From Pilimelia terevasa (GTDB lineage: Bacteria; Actinomycetota; Actinomycetes; Mycobacteriales; Micromonosporaceae): a stretch of DNA of 64,000 nucleotides. Positions 16,705 to 27,644 of the stretch are shown here, in pieces (position 1 is the first letter of the stretch; each line of letters begins with the position of its first letter). Below the pieces are notes generated by a model that was given only the letters and a program-made list of their open reading frames with translations, was not told the DNA's origin and searched no databases. The stretch lies in the NCBI RefSeq assembly GCF_014647915.1, contig NZ_BMQC01000003.1:186001-250000 (forward strand), in the 5' to 3' direction. The translations under genes and the position numbers were made by a program.

Positions 16705-17613
16705 ATGACGCGCCTCCCCCAGGCGTCGGCGGCCACCCGGAAGCCCCGGGTGCTGCGCATCGGCGCCGTCCTGCTCGCGCTGGCCGTGGCCGGCGGCGTA
16801 GCCGTCAGCTACCTGCGGCCGTCGGCCGTGGCCGGCAGGCCGGCGTGGGTCGGTGCCGGCGCCGGCACCGGCGTCAGCGCCCCCGCCGGCACCCCGGCGC
16901 CGAAACCCAGCCGCGCCGCGGCGCCGCTGGCGGTCCGGCCGGTGCGGCTGGCGCTGCGGTCCGCCGGGGTCGCCGAGTGGGCCATGCTCGACCGCCGCAG
17001 CGGGCGGGTGTTCGGCTCGACGGGCCTGTCCACGACGAACCGCACCGCCTCCCTGATGAAGGCGTGGATCGCCGCCGACTACCTGCGGCGCCGCGCCGCC
17101 GCGGGCGAGACGCCGACCGCGGCCCGGATGGAACAGCTCAGCCGGATGATCCGCGACAGCGACAACGAGGCCGCGATCGCGCTGTACGAGGCCGTCGGCA
17201 ACCTGGAGTCCGGCCGGCGGATGATGCGCCTGTGCGGCCTGACCGACGGGGAGCCCAGCGGCGACTGGAGCGTGGTGCAGCTCTCCGCCCGGGACATCGC
17301 CCGGCTGGGCGGCTGCATCGCCGGGGGGCGCGCGGCCGGCCCGACGTGGACCGGGTGGCTGCTCGACGAGATGCGCGCGGTCCGCGGCGTGGGCGACTTC
17401 GGCGTCCGGGACGCGTTCACCGGGCGCACCCGCGCCGGCATCGCGATCAAGAACGGCTGGGTGGTCCGGGAGGACACCGGCCTGTACGAGGTCAACTGCC
17501 TGGCCATCGGCGACCGCTGGAGCGTCGGCGTCGTCACCCGCTACCCGGCCGAGCTGGGTCACGACTACGGCGCCGGCCTCTGCAAGAAGGTCGGCGCCGC
17601 CCTGCGCGCCTGA
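16705..17613 (+). CDS. Membrane-anchored class A beta-lactamase-fold serine hydrolase
   Basis: The 302-aa protein has one N-terminal transmembrane or signal-anchor segment (residues 17-36), an Ala/Pro linker and a penicillin-recognising domain. The motifs are SLMK (Ser116, Lys119), SDN (152-154) and KNG (Lys249) in place of the usual KTG. No Glu166-type omega-loop signature is obvious, so a D,D-peptidase-like or non-hydrolytic cell-wall role is as likely as beta-lactam resistance. The ATG has GGAG 12 nt upstream. A TAGACT hexamer at 16626-16631 could be its -10 box. It is divergent from paaA. Confidence 0.8.
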   Translation: MTRLPQASAATRKPRVLRIGAVLLALAVAGGVAVSYLRPSAVAGRPAWVGAGAGTGVSAPAGTPAPKPSRAAAPLAVRPVRLALRSAGVAEWAMLDRRSGRVFGSTGLSTTNRTASLMKAWIAADYLRRRAAAGETPTAARMEQLSRMIRDSDNEAAIALYEAVGNLESGRRMMRLCGLTDGEPSGDWSVVQLSARDIARLGGCIAGGRAAGPTWTGWLLDEMRAVRGVGDFGVRDAFTGRTRAGIAIKNGWVVREDTGLYEVNCLAIGDRWSVGVVTRYPAELGHDYGAGLCKKVGAALRA

Positions 17614-17698
17614 CCGCCCCGCCGGCCGGGACCGGGTACCGGCCGGGACCGCGCCGGTCCGGGTCGCGCCGGGTCGGTCCGGGGCGCGCCGGGTCGGC

Positions 17699-20010
<2,312 letters not shown>

Positions 20011-20081
20011 CCGCCCCGCGGCCCGGGTAGCCCCGCGCCGCCCCCGACGCACGCGCCGCCGGCCGGTGCGGGCCGGACGCG

Positions 20082-20120
20082 CGCGGGCGGCGGATCCCGG
20101 TCAGGGATCCGCCGCCCGCG
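20082..20120. terminator. Strong bidirectional terminator hairpin
   Basis: A perfect 17-bp stem (arms 20082-20098 and 20104-20120, core GGCGGATCCC) with a 5-nt loop GGTCA lies between two convergent genes. It should end both the propeller and the protease transcripts. Confidence 0.8.
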
Positions 20121-20137
20121 GCACACCGGTGCCGGTA

Positions 20138-21397
20138 CTAGCCGGTGATGATGGTGGAGTTGTGCCGGACGAGCGCGTTGGGCACGTCGGCGTACCACAT
20201 CCGCCAGGCGCAGATCCGGTTCCCCTCGCCGGTGCAGGCGACCTGGGTGCCGCCGTCGATCGCCGTGTTGGTACCGAGCGCGCGCGCCCGGTTGCCCTCG
20301 TCGGCGAACGCCGGGCCGCCGCTGTCGCCCTGCCCGACCGCGTTCTGGCGGTAGTACTGCTCCGCCCGGACCAGCGGGTACACCCAGCCGATCCCGGTGA
20401 TGTTGACCCACTCGTTGGTCCGCACCACCTGGATGGCGCAGCGGGTGCCCGAGAACGAACCCGACGTGCAGATCCACTGCCCCGCGAAGCTGTAGCCGGC
20501 GCCGGTGACCGGGAACGACGCGGACGACGTCGTGCCGCCGACGTAGATCCGGCCGCCCGCGCTGACCGGGATCACCATCGTGTCGGCGCTGGCCACCTTC
20601 GCGGTGGCGTAGCCGATGTGCCGCCCGGTGGGCGTGGTGAACCGGTCGCCGTTCTCCCCGCAGTGCGCGGCGAACAGCAGGCCCGTGGCCCCGCTGGAGC
20701 GGCTGCGGATGCCGAAGCCGGCGGTGCAGCGGCCGCCGCGGGTGGCGTTGTGCACCCGCGAACCGCCCCAGAACGGCGGCGAGTCGTCGAGGCGGTGGTA
20801 CGCGGGGTCGGCGGCCCTGCCGGTGCCGACCCGCAGGGCCACCCCGGCGGTGCGGGTCGCGCTGGCGGCCCGGGCCCCGGTGACGGCGCCGCTGACGCCG
20901 ACCTCCAGGGCGGAGCCGTCGGTCGCCGCGGCCAGCCGGACGACGCGGGCACCGTCCACGGTGCCCGCCCGGGTCAGCTTCGTGGCCGCGGCCCGGAGCT
21001 GCCGGGCCGAGTACCGGGCCGACCGCACCTCGGCGCGCGGCGCCAGCGCGGCCACCTTCGCCGCCGTGGACCGGGACATGCCGCCGTGCCAGAACAGGTT
21101 GATCCGGCGCTCGCTGACGGCCAGCTCGATGCCGGTGAAGCCGGCCTGGCCGCCGGTGGCCCGCTGCAGCCTGGTCGCCTGGCGGTACAGGTCCGTCTGC
21201 GCGGCGGCCAGGGCCGCCCACGACGCGAACCCGGCCGGCGGCGCCCCCGCCACGTCCGCCATCGTCGCCGTCCGGGTCGACTTGCGCGGCGCGGCCTCGG
21301 CAGCGGCCACACCGCCGAACGCCGACACGGCGGCGGCGGCGACGACGGCGACCAGGCGTACCCCGGCCCGCCGTGAACTGATGTGCTTCATGGACAT
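20138..21397 (-). CDS. Secreted chymotrypsin-fold (S1) serine protease
   Basis: The 419-aa precursor has a basic N-terminus and hydrophobic signal (about residues 13-32) ending in an Ala-rich cleavage site. A propeptide-like helical region (residues 40-165, ASWAALAAAQTDLYRQATRL) follows. The protease domain shows AAHCG (His245), ADTMV (Asp) and GQGDSGGP (Ser near 358), the complete triad, plus Cys pairs as in streptogrisin-type enzymes. It probably degrades extracellular protein. Three in-frame ATGs are close; the one at 21397 lies 6 nt after AGGGGGG and is chosen. Confidence 0.88.
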   Translation of the reverse strand: MSMKHISSRRAGVRLVAVVAAAAVSAFGGVAAAEAAPRKSTRTATMADVAGAPPAGFASWAALAAAQTDLYRQATRLQRATGGQAGFTGIELAVSERRINLFWHGGMSRSTAAKVAALAPRAEVRSARYSARQLRAAATKLTRAGTVDGARVVRLAAATDGSALEVGVSGAVTGARAASATRTAGVALRVGTGRAADPAYHRLDDSPPFWGGSRVHNATRGGRCTAGFGIRSRSSGATGLLFAAHCGENGDRFTTPTGRHIGYATAKVASADTMVIPVSAGGRIYVGGTTSSASFPVTGAGYSFAGQWICTSGSFSGTRCAIQVVRTNEWVNITGIGWVYPLVRAEQYYRQNAVGQGDSGGPAFADEGNRARALGTNTAIDGGTQVACTGEGNRICAWRMWYADVPNALVRHNSTIITG

Positions 21398-21456
21398 CCC
21401 CATCCCCCCTGATGGAACCGGACATTTCACCAGCACAGCACAGGGCTGCGCCGCGT

Positions 21457-21741
21457 CTACGGGCGGCCTGCGCCGCGGGTGCAGTGCACGGGGAGGGGCC
21501 GGTCCGCGTACAGGCGCTCGACCAGGCTGCGGGCCCACGCCGAGCGGCGCGCGGCCGTCTCGGGGTGCTCGCCGTACGACGTGGCCATCTCGGCCAGGCA
21601 GCCGCGCAGCCCGCCGTGCACCCGGACCGCGGCGCGGATCGCGTCGTCGGCCTGCCGCCGGCTGGCCGGCACGCCCGTCCCCAGGCTGCTGGCGAACAGC
21701 GCCTCGACCCGCGCCGCGGTGAACATCTCGGTGGCGTTCAT
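21457..21741 (-). CDS. Small unknown protein (94 aa)
   Basis: ATG with AGGGGGG 8 nt upstream. The soluble 94-aa product (ATEMFTAARVEALFASSLGT, then SYGEHPETAARRSAW) is helical with one Cys near the middle and one near the end (VHCTRGAGRP). No signal peptide or known domain. It lies divergent from the 132-aa gene at 21940, upstream of a two-component system. Confidence 0.6.
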   Translation of the reverse strand: MNATEMFTAARVEALFASSLGTGVPASRRQADDAIRAAVRVHGGLRGCLAEMATSYGEHPETAARRSAWARSLVERLYADRPLPVHCTRGAGRP

Positions 21742-21939
21742 CCGGCTCACCCCCCTGCCTCTCGTGCTGTCGATGCACCCACGTTCCCGCCGCGGGCGCC
21801 CCGGCCGACAGGGACACCTGTCCCGGCCGGGCGGGAGGTCCGCCCGAGCGGCTGCGCCGGGCCGCCGCGCGGCGGCAAGCTGAGGGCAGGGGACATCTCC
21901 CGGCCGGCGGCCCGCCGCCGGGGACATCAGGAGGTAGCC

Positions 21940-22338
21940 ATGAGCCTGGAGTGGCCAGTGATCGCGATCAGCGGCAACGACCGCTGGGCGCGCACGTTCA
22001 GCAGCGAGGACGACCTGCGCGTGGCGATGACCGCCCGGCCCGAGCTGCGCGGGCGGGTGGACTTCTACGACGCCCGGGCGACGCGGGCCCGGGTGGGTGC
22101 CGGCGGGGACCTGCTGGTCCCGGACCGGCGGTACGCGGGGCACCCGGCCGCCCTGCGGCGCCGGATCAGCGGGGTGCTCGGCGCCGGGATCCAGCGGGCC
22201 GAGGTGCCCGACCTGATCGGCCTGTTCGCCGAACCCGAACCGCCGACCGCGCCGACGGCGGTGCCCGGGGGCGGTCCCGTCCTGGCGCTGGCCGCCGGCC
22301 ACCGCTGCAACTTCTTCTGCCGCCTGTTCCGGCACTGA
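21940..22338 (+). CDS. Small unknown protein with C-terminal Cys pair (132 aa)
   Basis: A clear ribosome-binding site (AGGAGG, 6 nt before ATG) supports this gene. The 132-aa soluble product starts SLEWPVIAISGNDRWARTF and ends in a hydrophobic Cys-containing tail, GHRCNFFCRLFRH, after a Pro-rich linker. I know no family. It is only 5 nt from the histidine kinase start, so it is probably co-transcribed with the two-component system. The C-terminal Cx3C could be a modification, lipid or redox site (inference), or the mark of a ribosomal-peptide precursor, for which no maturation gene is seen. Confidence 0.7.
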   Translation: MSLEWPVIAISGNDRWARTFSSEDDLRVAMTARPELRGRVDFYDARATRARVGAGGDLLVPDRRYAGHPAALRRRISGVLGAGIQRAEVPDLIGLFAEPEPPTAPTAVPGGGPVLALAAGHRCNFFCRLFRH

Positions 22339-22343
22339 CGGCC

Positions 22344-24377
22344 ATGGCCCTCGGGGTGCGGGCGGCGGCCGGCGGCGTCCTGGCCGCCGGTCTCGTCGCG
22401 GCCGGGTTGGCTGGCGGCGGCGGGCGCGGGGTGCCCGAGGACATCTGGCAGTGGACGGCGCTGGCACTGGCGTTCCTGCCGTTCGGCCTCGTCGTCGTGC
22501 GGCGGCACCCCGGCCACCGCGTCGGCCGCGGCATGGTCGCCACCGGCGCGCTGGCCGGCGCCGAGGTCGTCGCCCTGTGCGGCAACGCGTGGGCGCCCGC
22601 GGCCTGGCTGAGCCAGTGGCTGTGGTTCCCGCCGTACGCGGCGATCGGCCTGACCCTGCTCGTGTTCCCCGCCGGCCGGCTGCCCTCGCCGCGCTGGCGG
22701 GCGCTGCCGCCGCTGCTGGCCGGCGCGGCCGCGGTGTCGGCGGCCGCGCTCGCGGTGGCCGCGCTGGACCACCCGTTCGACCTGCTGACCGGCGACGAGC
22801 CGGTGCTCACCGACCGGGCGCGGGCCGCGCTGGCCGTCGCCCGGTACGCCACCGCCGCCTGCCTGGCGCTGCTGCTGGTGGCCGTCGCGAGCATCGGCCT
22901 GCGCTGGCGGGGCGCGCGCGACGAGCGCCGCCGGCAGCTCGCCTGCCTGCTGGCCGGCGGGCTGGTCCTGCTCGCCGGGATCGCGCTGAACATCGCCACC
23001 GTGCGGTGGGCCGGCGTCTGCGCGGCGGTCGCGCTGCCGCTGGCGATGACCGTGGCGGTGCTGCGGTACCGGCTGTACGCGCTCGACCAGGCGATCAACC
23101 GGACCCTGGTCTGGCTGATCATGAGCTTCCTGGTGGTGACCGGCTTCCTGGCGCTGGTGTACGTCCTGCGCGAACTGCTCCTGCGCGCGTGGTCGCCGGC
23201 CGCCGCCGGCCAGTCCAACCTGCTGGCGACCGTGGCGGTGGCGATCTGCTTCGGACCGGTGCGGCGGCGGGTCCAGCACGGCGTCGACCGGCTCGTCTAC
23301 GGCGACCGCGACGACCCGTACCGCGTGATCGCCTGCCTCGGCGACGTCCTGGGCCGGACCGTCGAGCCGACCGCCCTGCTGCCGATGCTCACCGACGCGA
23401 TCGGCCGGTCGCTGCAGGTCGGCTACGTCGCCGTCGAGCTGACCGGGACCGCCGCCCCGGTCGAGTACGGCACCTGCTGCCCGCACGTCGAGGCGTTCCC
23501 GATGGTGGCCCACGGCGAGTACGTCGGCCGGCTGCTGGTGGCCACCCGCAGCCCGGGCGCCCGGTTCGGGCGGCGGGAGCGGCGCCTGCTCGCCGACGTG
23601 GCGACGCAGGCGGCGGTGGCCGCGGAGTCCACCCGGCTCACCCGCGACCTGCAGCGCTCCCGCGAGCGCCTGATCGCCGCCCGCGAGGAGGAGCGGCGGC
23701 GCCTGCGGCGCGAGCTGCACGACGGCCTCGGCCCGACCCTGACCGGCATGGCCATGCAGGTGCGGGCGGCGAGCCGGCTGACCGCCGACCCGGACCGGGT
23801 GGCCGGACTGCTGGCGGCGCTCGCCGACGACCTGCGGCTGGCCAGCGCCGAGGTCCGGCAACTGGTGGACGGGCTGCGCCCGCCGGCCCTGGACCGGGGC
23901 CTGGCGGCGGCGCTGCGCGACCAGGTCGCGCGCTTCGACTCGCCTGCCCTCGGGGTGTCGCTGGACGTCTCGGGCGCCGAGGGCGAGCTGCCGGCCGCGA
24001 TCGAGGTGGCCGCCTACCGGATCGTCGCCGAGGCACTGCACAACGTGGCCAGACACGCCCGCGCGCGGACCTGCCGCGTCGCGGTCCGGCGGGGGCGGAT
24101 GCTGGAGCTGACGGTGGCCGACGACGGCGTCGGCATCCCGGCCGGCGTGGCGGTCGAGGGCGCCGCGGGCGCCCGCGCGGCGCAGGGGTCGGGGGTCGGG
24201 CTCGGGTCGATGCGGGAGCGGGCGGTGGAGCTGGGCGGGGACTGCACGGTGGCCACCGGCCCCGGGGGCACCACGATCACCGTCCGGCTGCCGGGCGGGG
24301 CGACCGCGGCCGGCCCGGCGCCGACGCTGCCGGTCGCCCGGGCGGCGGTCGGCGTGGGAGGGGCGGAGCTGTGCTGA
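22344..24377 (+). CDS. Membrane sensor histidine kinase (HisKA_3 type)
   Basis: The 677-aa protein has about eight N-terminal transmembrane segments (residues 8-290), a GAF-like region around 340-430, and the NarL-family kinase core: dimerisation/phosphoacceptor helix REEERRRLRRELHDGLGPTLTG (His near 464) and HATPase_c with NVARHA and DDGVGIP. It should autophosphorylate and pass phosphate to the LuxR-type regulator encoded next. The signal is unknown. The gene overlaps the regulator by 7 nt. Confidence 0.9.
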   Translation: MALGVRAAAGGVLAAGLVAAGLAGGGGRGVPEDIWQWTALALAFLPFGLVVVRRHPGHRVGRGMVATGALAGAEVVALCGNAWAPAAWLSQWLWFPPYAAIGLTLLVFPAGRLPSPRWRALPPLLAGAAAVSAAALAVAALDHPFDLLTGDEPVLTDRARAALAVARYATAACLALLLVAVASIGLRWRGARDERRRQLACLLAGGLVLLAGIALNIATVRWAGVCAAVALPLAMTVAVLRYRLYALDQAINRTLVWLIMSFLVVTGFLALVYVLRELLLRAWSPAAAGQSNLLATVAVAICFGPVRRRVQHGVDRLVYGDRDDPYRVIACLGDVLGRTVEPTALLPMLTDAIGRSLQVGYVAVELTGTAAPVEYGTCCPHVEAFPMVAHGEYVGRLLVATRSPGARFGRRERRLLADVATQAAVAAESTRLTRDLQRSRERLIAAREEERRRLRRELHDGLGPTLTGMAMQVRAASRLTADPDRVAGLLAALADDLRLASAEVRQLVDGLRPPALDRGLAAALRDQVARFDSPALGVSLDVSGAEGELPAAIEVAAYRIVAEALHNVARHARARTCRVAVRRGRMLELTVADDGVGIPAGVAVEGAAGARAAQGSGVGLGSMRERAVELGGDCTVATGPGGTTITVRLPGGATAAGPAPTLPVARAAVGVGGAELC

Positions 24378-25015
24378 GCGACCTGCGCGTCCTGGTGGTT
24401 GACGACCACCCGGTGTTCCGCCGGGGGCTGGGTGCGCTGCTGCACCTGGAGCCGTGGGTGGCGCAGGTCGCGGAGGCGTCCACGGTCGCCGACGCGCTGC
24501 GCGAGGCCACCGGCTGCCGGCCGCACGTGGTGGCGATGGACCTGGCGCTGCCCGACGGCGACGGGATCGAGGCCGCGGGCCGGCTGCTGAAGCTGGTCCC
24601 CGGGGTGCGGGTGCTGATCCTGACGATGACCCGCGACGCCGGGGTGGCCGCGCGGGCCCTGCGGACGGGCGTGCACGGGTACGTCGTCAAGGACGCCGAC
24701 CCGGACCTGGTGGTCGAGGCCCTGCGGACGGTCGCGGCCGGCGGCAGCGTCCTGGGTCCGGGGCTGGGGCCGGCGCTGCTGACCGGGCCGGCCGGGCCGC
24801 CCGCGCCGTTCGACCGGCTGACGTCCCGGGAGCGCGACATCCTCCGGCGGCTGGCCGCCGGGGCGTCCAACGCCCGCATCGCGCACGCGCTGGGCCTGAG
24901 CGAGAAGACGGTCCGCAACCAGCTCTCGGCGGTGTTCGCCAAGCTGGGCGTGGCCGACCGGGTGCAGGCCGCCCTCCTGGCCCGCGACGCCGGCCTGGCC
25001 GACACCGCCCGCTGA
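24371..25015 (+). CDS. NarL/LuxR-family response regulator
   Basis: A 214-aa protein: an N-terminal receiver domain with the acidic pocket VVDDHPVF, phosphoacceptor Asp in AMDLALPDGDG and Lys in VVKDADPDL, and a C-terminal LuxR HTH (LTSRERDILRRLAAGASNAR, SEKTVRNQLSAVFAKLGV). It should be phosphorylated by the kinase encoded just upstream. The GTG start overlaps the kinase end and follows the purine run GGGAGGGGCGGAG. Confidence 0.93.
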   Translation: MLSDLRVLVVDDHPVFRRGLGALLHLEPWVAQVAEASTVADALREATGCRPHVVAMDLALPDGDGIEAAGRLLKLVPGVRVLILTMTRDAGVAARALRTGVHGYVVKDADPDLVVEALRTVAAGGSVLGPGLGPALLTGPAGPPAPFDRLTSRERDILRRLAAGASNARIAHALGLSEKTVRNQLSAVFAKLGVADRVQAALLARDAGLADTAR

Positions 25016-25088
25016 CCGGGCGGGCCGGCCCGGCGCGCTGGCGGGCCGCGCGGCGGGCCGGCGACGGTCCGCCGCGGACGGTCAGCGG
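25009..25088. terminator. Bidirectional terminator structure
   Basis: Perfect 10-bp arms CCGCTGACCG (25009-25018) and CGGTCAGCGG (25079-25088) enclose a further GCCGGCCC/GGGCCGGC inverted repeat. The arms overlap both stop codons of the convergent regulator and peroxiredoxin genes. Confidence 0.6.
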
Positions 25089-25720
25089 TTCGGCTGGGGC
25101 GTCACCCGCAGGTAGGGCTTGCGGGCCTCGAAACCCTTCGGGAAGCGCGCCCGCGCCTCCTCGTCGGACAGCGCCGGCACGACGATGCAGTCCTCGCCGT
25201 CGCGCCAGTCCGCCGGGGTGGCCACGGCGTACCCGGCCGTGAGCTGGAGCGAGTCGATCACGCGGAGGACCTCGTCGAAGTTGCGGCCGGTCGAGGCCGG
25301 GTAGGTCAGCGTCAGCTTGATCGTGTTGTCCGGCCCGATCACGAACACCGAGCGCACCGTCAGCGTGTCGTCGGCGTTCGGGTGGATCATGTCGTACAGG
25401 TGCGCGACCTTCCGGTCCGGGTCGGCGATCAGCGGGAAGTTCAGGGCGTGCCCGGTGACGTCCTCGATGTCCCCCGCCCAGGCGCGGTGCTCCTCCAGCG
25501 AGTCCACCGAGACGCCGGCCACCTTGACCCCGCGCCGGTCGAATTCGGGCTTGAGCCCGGCCACCCGGCCCAGTTCCGTCGTACACACGGGCGTGAAGTC
25601 CCTCGGGTGTGAGAACAGCACGGCCCAGGCGTCGCCCTTCCAGTCGTGGAAGTCGATCGTGCCCTCGGTGCTCGATGCGCTGAAGTCCGGGGCCTTGTCG
25701 CCCAGCCGCAGGGTTGTCAT
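25082..25720 (-). CDS. 1-Cys peroxiredoxin (Prx6 type)
   Basis: The 212-aa length and sequence fit the Prx6 group, which reduces H2O2 and organic peroxides with one catalytic cysteine. The peroxidatic Cys46 lies in the family motif HPRDFTPVCTTELG with Thr43. The C-terminal arm (WRDGEDCIVVPALSDEEA) holds the typical second conserved Cys of this group. The enzyme uses Cys and not Sec, although the host has the Sec machinery. AAGGGA precedes the ATG at 25720. Confidence 0.95.
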   Translation of the reverse strand: MTTLRLGDKAPDFSASSTEGTIDFHDWKGDAWAVLFSHPRDFTPVCTTELGRVAGLKPEFDRRGVKVAGVSVDSLEEHRAWAGDIEDVTGHALNFPLIADPDRKVAHLYDMIHPNADDTLTVRSVFVIGPDNTIKLTLTYPASTGRNFDEVLRVIDSLQLTAGYAVATPADWRDGEDCIVVPALSDEEARARFPKGFEARKPYLRVTPQPNR

Positions 25721-26004
25721 AGTGATCCCTTCCGATGCGTCACAACCGTCGGGGCGGAACCTAGCGCGTTCCGGCGCCGATCGGGAGTCCCGGGCGGCCG
25801 GTTGTCCACCGACAGTGGCGCGCCGGGGGGGTGCCGCGCCCACCGGTCGCGGTGGCGGTTCGCCCGGGGGCGACACGCCTGACAGAATGCACCCGACCGG
25901 TCGGTAGCCGGGTTGCGGTACGGTCACCGATCGGCGATCGTCCCCCGCCCCACCGCCGCAGCCCGACGCACCACTGCCTCGCCTTGTCCCGGGAAGGTAC
26001 TTCG
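25721..26004. promoter_or_regulatory. Divergent intergenic region with a 12-bp palindrome
   Basis: This gap holds the promoters of the peroxiredoxin (minus) and of the secreted coiled-coil gene (plus). CCGACCGGTCGG at 25893-25904 is a perfect 12-bp palindrome about 14 nt upstream of TACGGT (25919-25924), a possible -10 box for the plus-strand gene. On the minus side GGAAC...GTTCC (7-nt spacer) lies upstream of the peroxiredoxin. No gene is supported. Confidence 0.35.
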
Positions 26005-27030
26005 TTGGTCCGCACCCGCCTGTCCGCCGGCCTCGCCGCGCTCCTGACCGTCGTCGCCGGGGCGCCGGCCGCGGCCGCTCCCCCGCCCTCGCCCACGCCG
26101 AAGGCGACCCCGACGGCGACGGCGCCCAAGCCCAGCGGCGAGGAGAACTCCCCCCTGCTGCGCGACGTCCTGGACCAGGTCGGCCGGGGCTGGTCGGTCG
26201 CCAAGGCCAACGCCGAGTCCTCGAAGCGCCGGCAGGAGGCGCTGGCGGCGCAGGTGGCGGCGGCCCAGAAGCGCCACGACGCGCTCCTGCCGCAGGTCTC
26301 GAAGATGGCCGCCGGCTCGTACCGGATCGGCCGGCTGGGGATGGCCGCGACGCTGCTGGAGAACGCGGACGCCGGCACGTTCGTCAGCCGGGCCACCCGC
26401 CTCGGCGAGCTGAACACGATCAACGACACCAAGCTGCACGAGCTGAACCAGGCCATCACCGAGCTGAACCGCGCCCACCAGGCGCTGGCCGCCGAGGCCC
26501 AGGAGGAGCAGCGGCAGCTCACGATCATGGACAAGCAGAAGCGCGAGGCGGAGAAGGCCCTGGCGCTGGTCGGCGGCCGCGGCCTGACCGGCGGCCTGGT
26601 CAGCGCGCGCTCGCCCGTCGCCAAGGCGGCCCCGCGGGCCGCGGACGGTACCTTCCCGCCCCAGTCCTGCGACCTGGACGACCCGACGACCGGCGGCTGC
26701 GTGACGGCCCGGACACTGCACGCGTACCGGGAGACCAAGCGGGCGGGGTTCAACCGCTTCGTCGGCTGCTACCGCCCCGGCGGTCCGTTCGAGCACCCGA
26801 AGGGCCGCGCCTGCGACTGGTCGCTGCTGCGCCGCGGCTTCCGGCCGGCCGCCAACCAGGACGAGAAGATGTACGGCAACAACCTGACCGCGTTCCTCGT
26901 CCGCAACGCCGACCGCCTGGGGATCCTCTACGTGATCTGGTACCGCCAGATCTGGTTCCCGGCCACCGGCTGGGCCGGCTACAGCGGCGACAGCGACCAC
27001 ACCGACCACGTCCACATGTCCATGCTCTAG
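26005..27030 (+). CDS. Secreted coiled-coil protein with a C-terminal HTDHVH domain
   Basis: The 341-aa product has a signal peptide (VRTRLSAGLAALLTVVAGAP), a Pro/Thr linker, a long coiled coil (residues 60-195) and a C-terminal globular domain with Cys residues and the ending GDSDHTDHVHMSM. This C-terminal domain is widespread in actinobacterial secreted proteins attached to coiled coils and is reminiscent of M15-type peptidases, but I cannot assign a reaction. The TTG at 26005 is chosen because it precedes the signal peptide and follows GGGAAGG; longer starts would add a non-signal extension. Confidence 0.75.
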   Translation: MVRTRLSAGLAALLTVVAGAPAAAAPPPSPTPKATPTATAPKPSGEENSPLLRDVLDQVGRGWSVAKANAESSKRRQEALAAQVAAAQKRHDALLPQVSKMAAGSYRIGRLGMAATLLENADAGTFVSRATRLGELNTINDTKLHELNQAITELNRAHQALAAEAQEEQRQLTIMDKQKREAEKALALVGGRGLTGGLVSARSPVAKAAPRAADGTFPPQSCDLDDPTTGGCVTARTLHAYRETKRAGFNRFVGCYRPGGPFEHPKGRACDWSLLRRGFRPAANQDEKMYGNNLTAFLVRNADRLGILYVIWYRQIWFPATGWAGYSGDSDHTDHVHMSML

Positions 27031-27033
27031 CGG

Positions 27034-27047
27034 TCCGCCTGTGCGGA
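27034..27047. terminator. Small hairpin after the coiled-coil gene
   Basis: TCCGC-CTGT-GCGGA, a 5-bp stem with a 4-nt loop, begins 4 nt after the stop codon. It is weak and only possibly a terminator. Confidence 0.25.
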
Positions 27048-27050
27048 GGG

Positions 27051-27078
27051 TGAACACTCCGCCACGGCTATCTACTAT
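27051..27078 (+). promoter_or_regulatory. Candidate promoter of the inorganic-carbon operon
   Basis: TGAACA (27051-27056) and TACTAT (27073-27078) with a 16-bp spacer lie in a local AT-rich patch about 110 nt before the first gene. The -35 matches the consensus at 4 of 6 positions. Confidence 0.35.
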
Positions 27079-27189
27079 GGACACGGCCCGCACCCGTCGC
27101 TAGCGTATCGACACACATCGAAGTGCGGTCAACGGGGCGTGCACGGACCGTCGCTGCCCCGCGCACCCACCGTGACGGGGGAGGGACGC

Positions 27190-27564
27190 GTGCCGCACAT
27201 CGCCACGCTCGCGTGCCTGCTCGCCACGCTGGTCTTCGGCGGCCTCCCGCCCTGCGCGGCCCACCACCACACCGCCGCCGGCCACACCGCCGCCGCGGTC
27301 GCCGCCGCCGCCGGACAGGGCGGCCACACCGCGGCCCGCGCACCCGCCCGCACCTGCGACACCGCGGCCGCCCCGACGACGCAGGCCGGCGACCGGTGCA
27401 CCCACCTCGCCGACGCCGTCGACGACTGCTGGTGCCCCGCCGACCAGTCCGGCCGGCGCGCGCCCGCCTCCACCCCCGCGCCGTCGGCGTACGCCCGGGG
27501 GGACCACACGGACCGGGAGATCCGGGGCGCGCGCGCCCCGCCGCGGGAGCGAGGCGGGCGCTAG
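27190..27564 (+). CDS. Small secreted His/Cys-containing protein, unknown
   Basis: A GTG start after GGGGGAGGGA gives 124 residues: a signal peptide (PHIATLACLLATLVFGGLPP), then a polar, low-complexity chain with CAAHHHTAAGHTA, CDTAAA, CTHLAD and CWCPAD. The clustered His and Cys could bind metal (inference). It lies 80 nt upstream of the SulP gene on the same strand, so it may belong to the carbon operon. No family recognised; composition resembles its neighbours. Confidence 0.5.
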   Translation: MPHIATLACLLATLVFGGLPPCAAHHHTAAGHTAAAVAAAAGQGGHTAARAPARTCDTAAAPTTQAGDRCTHLADAVDDCWCPADQSGRRAPASTPAPSAYARGDHTDREIRGARAPPRERGGR

Positions 27565-27644
27565 CCCGCACCCCGCCATCCGCACCGCACCCGCGCGCCG
27601 CAACCACCGCGCGGGGCGGATCCCCCACCGCCGAAGGACCTGCC

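Noticed and set aside
25082-25720. Selenoprotein peroxiredoxin
   Set aside because: The peroxidatic position is a Cys codon (DFTPVC) and there is no in-frame TGA.
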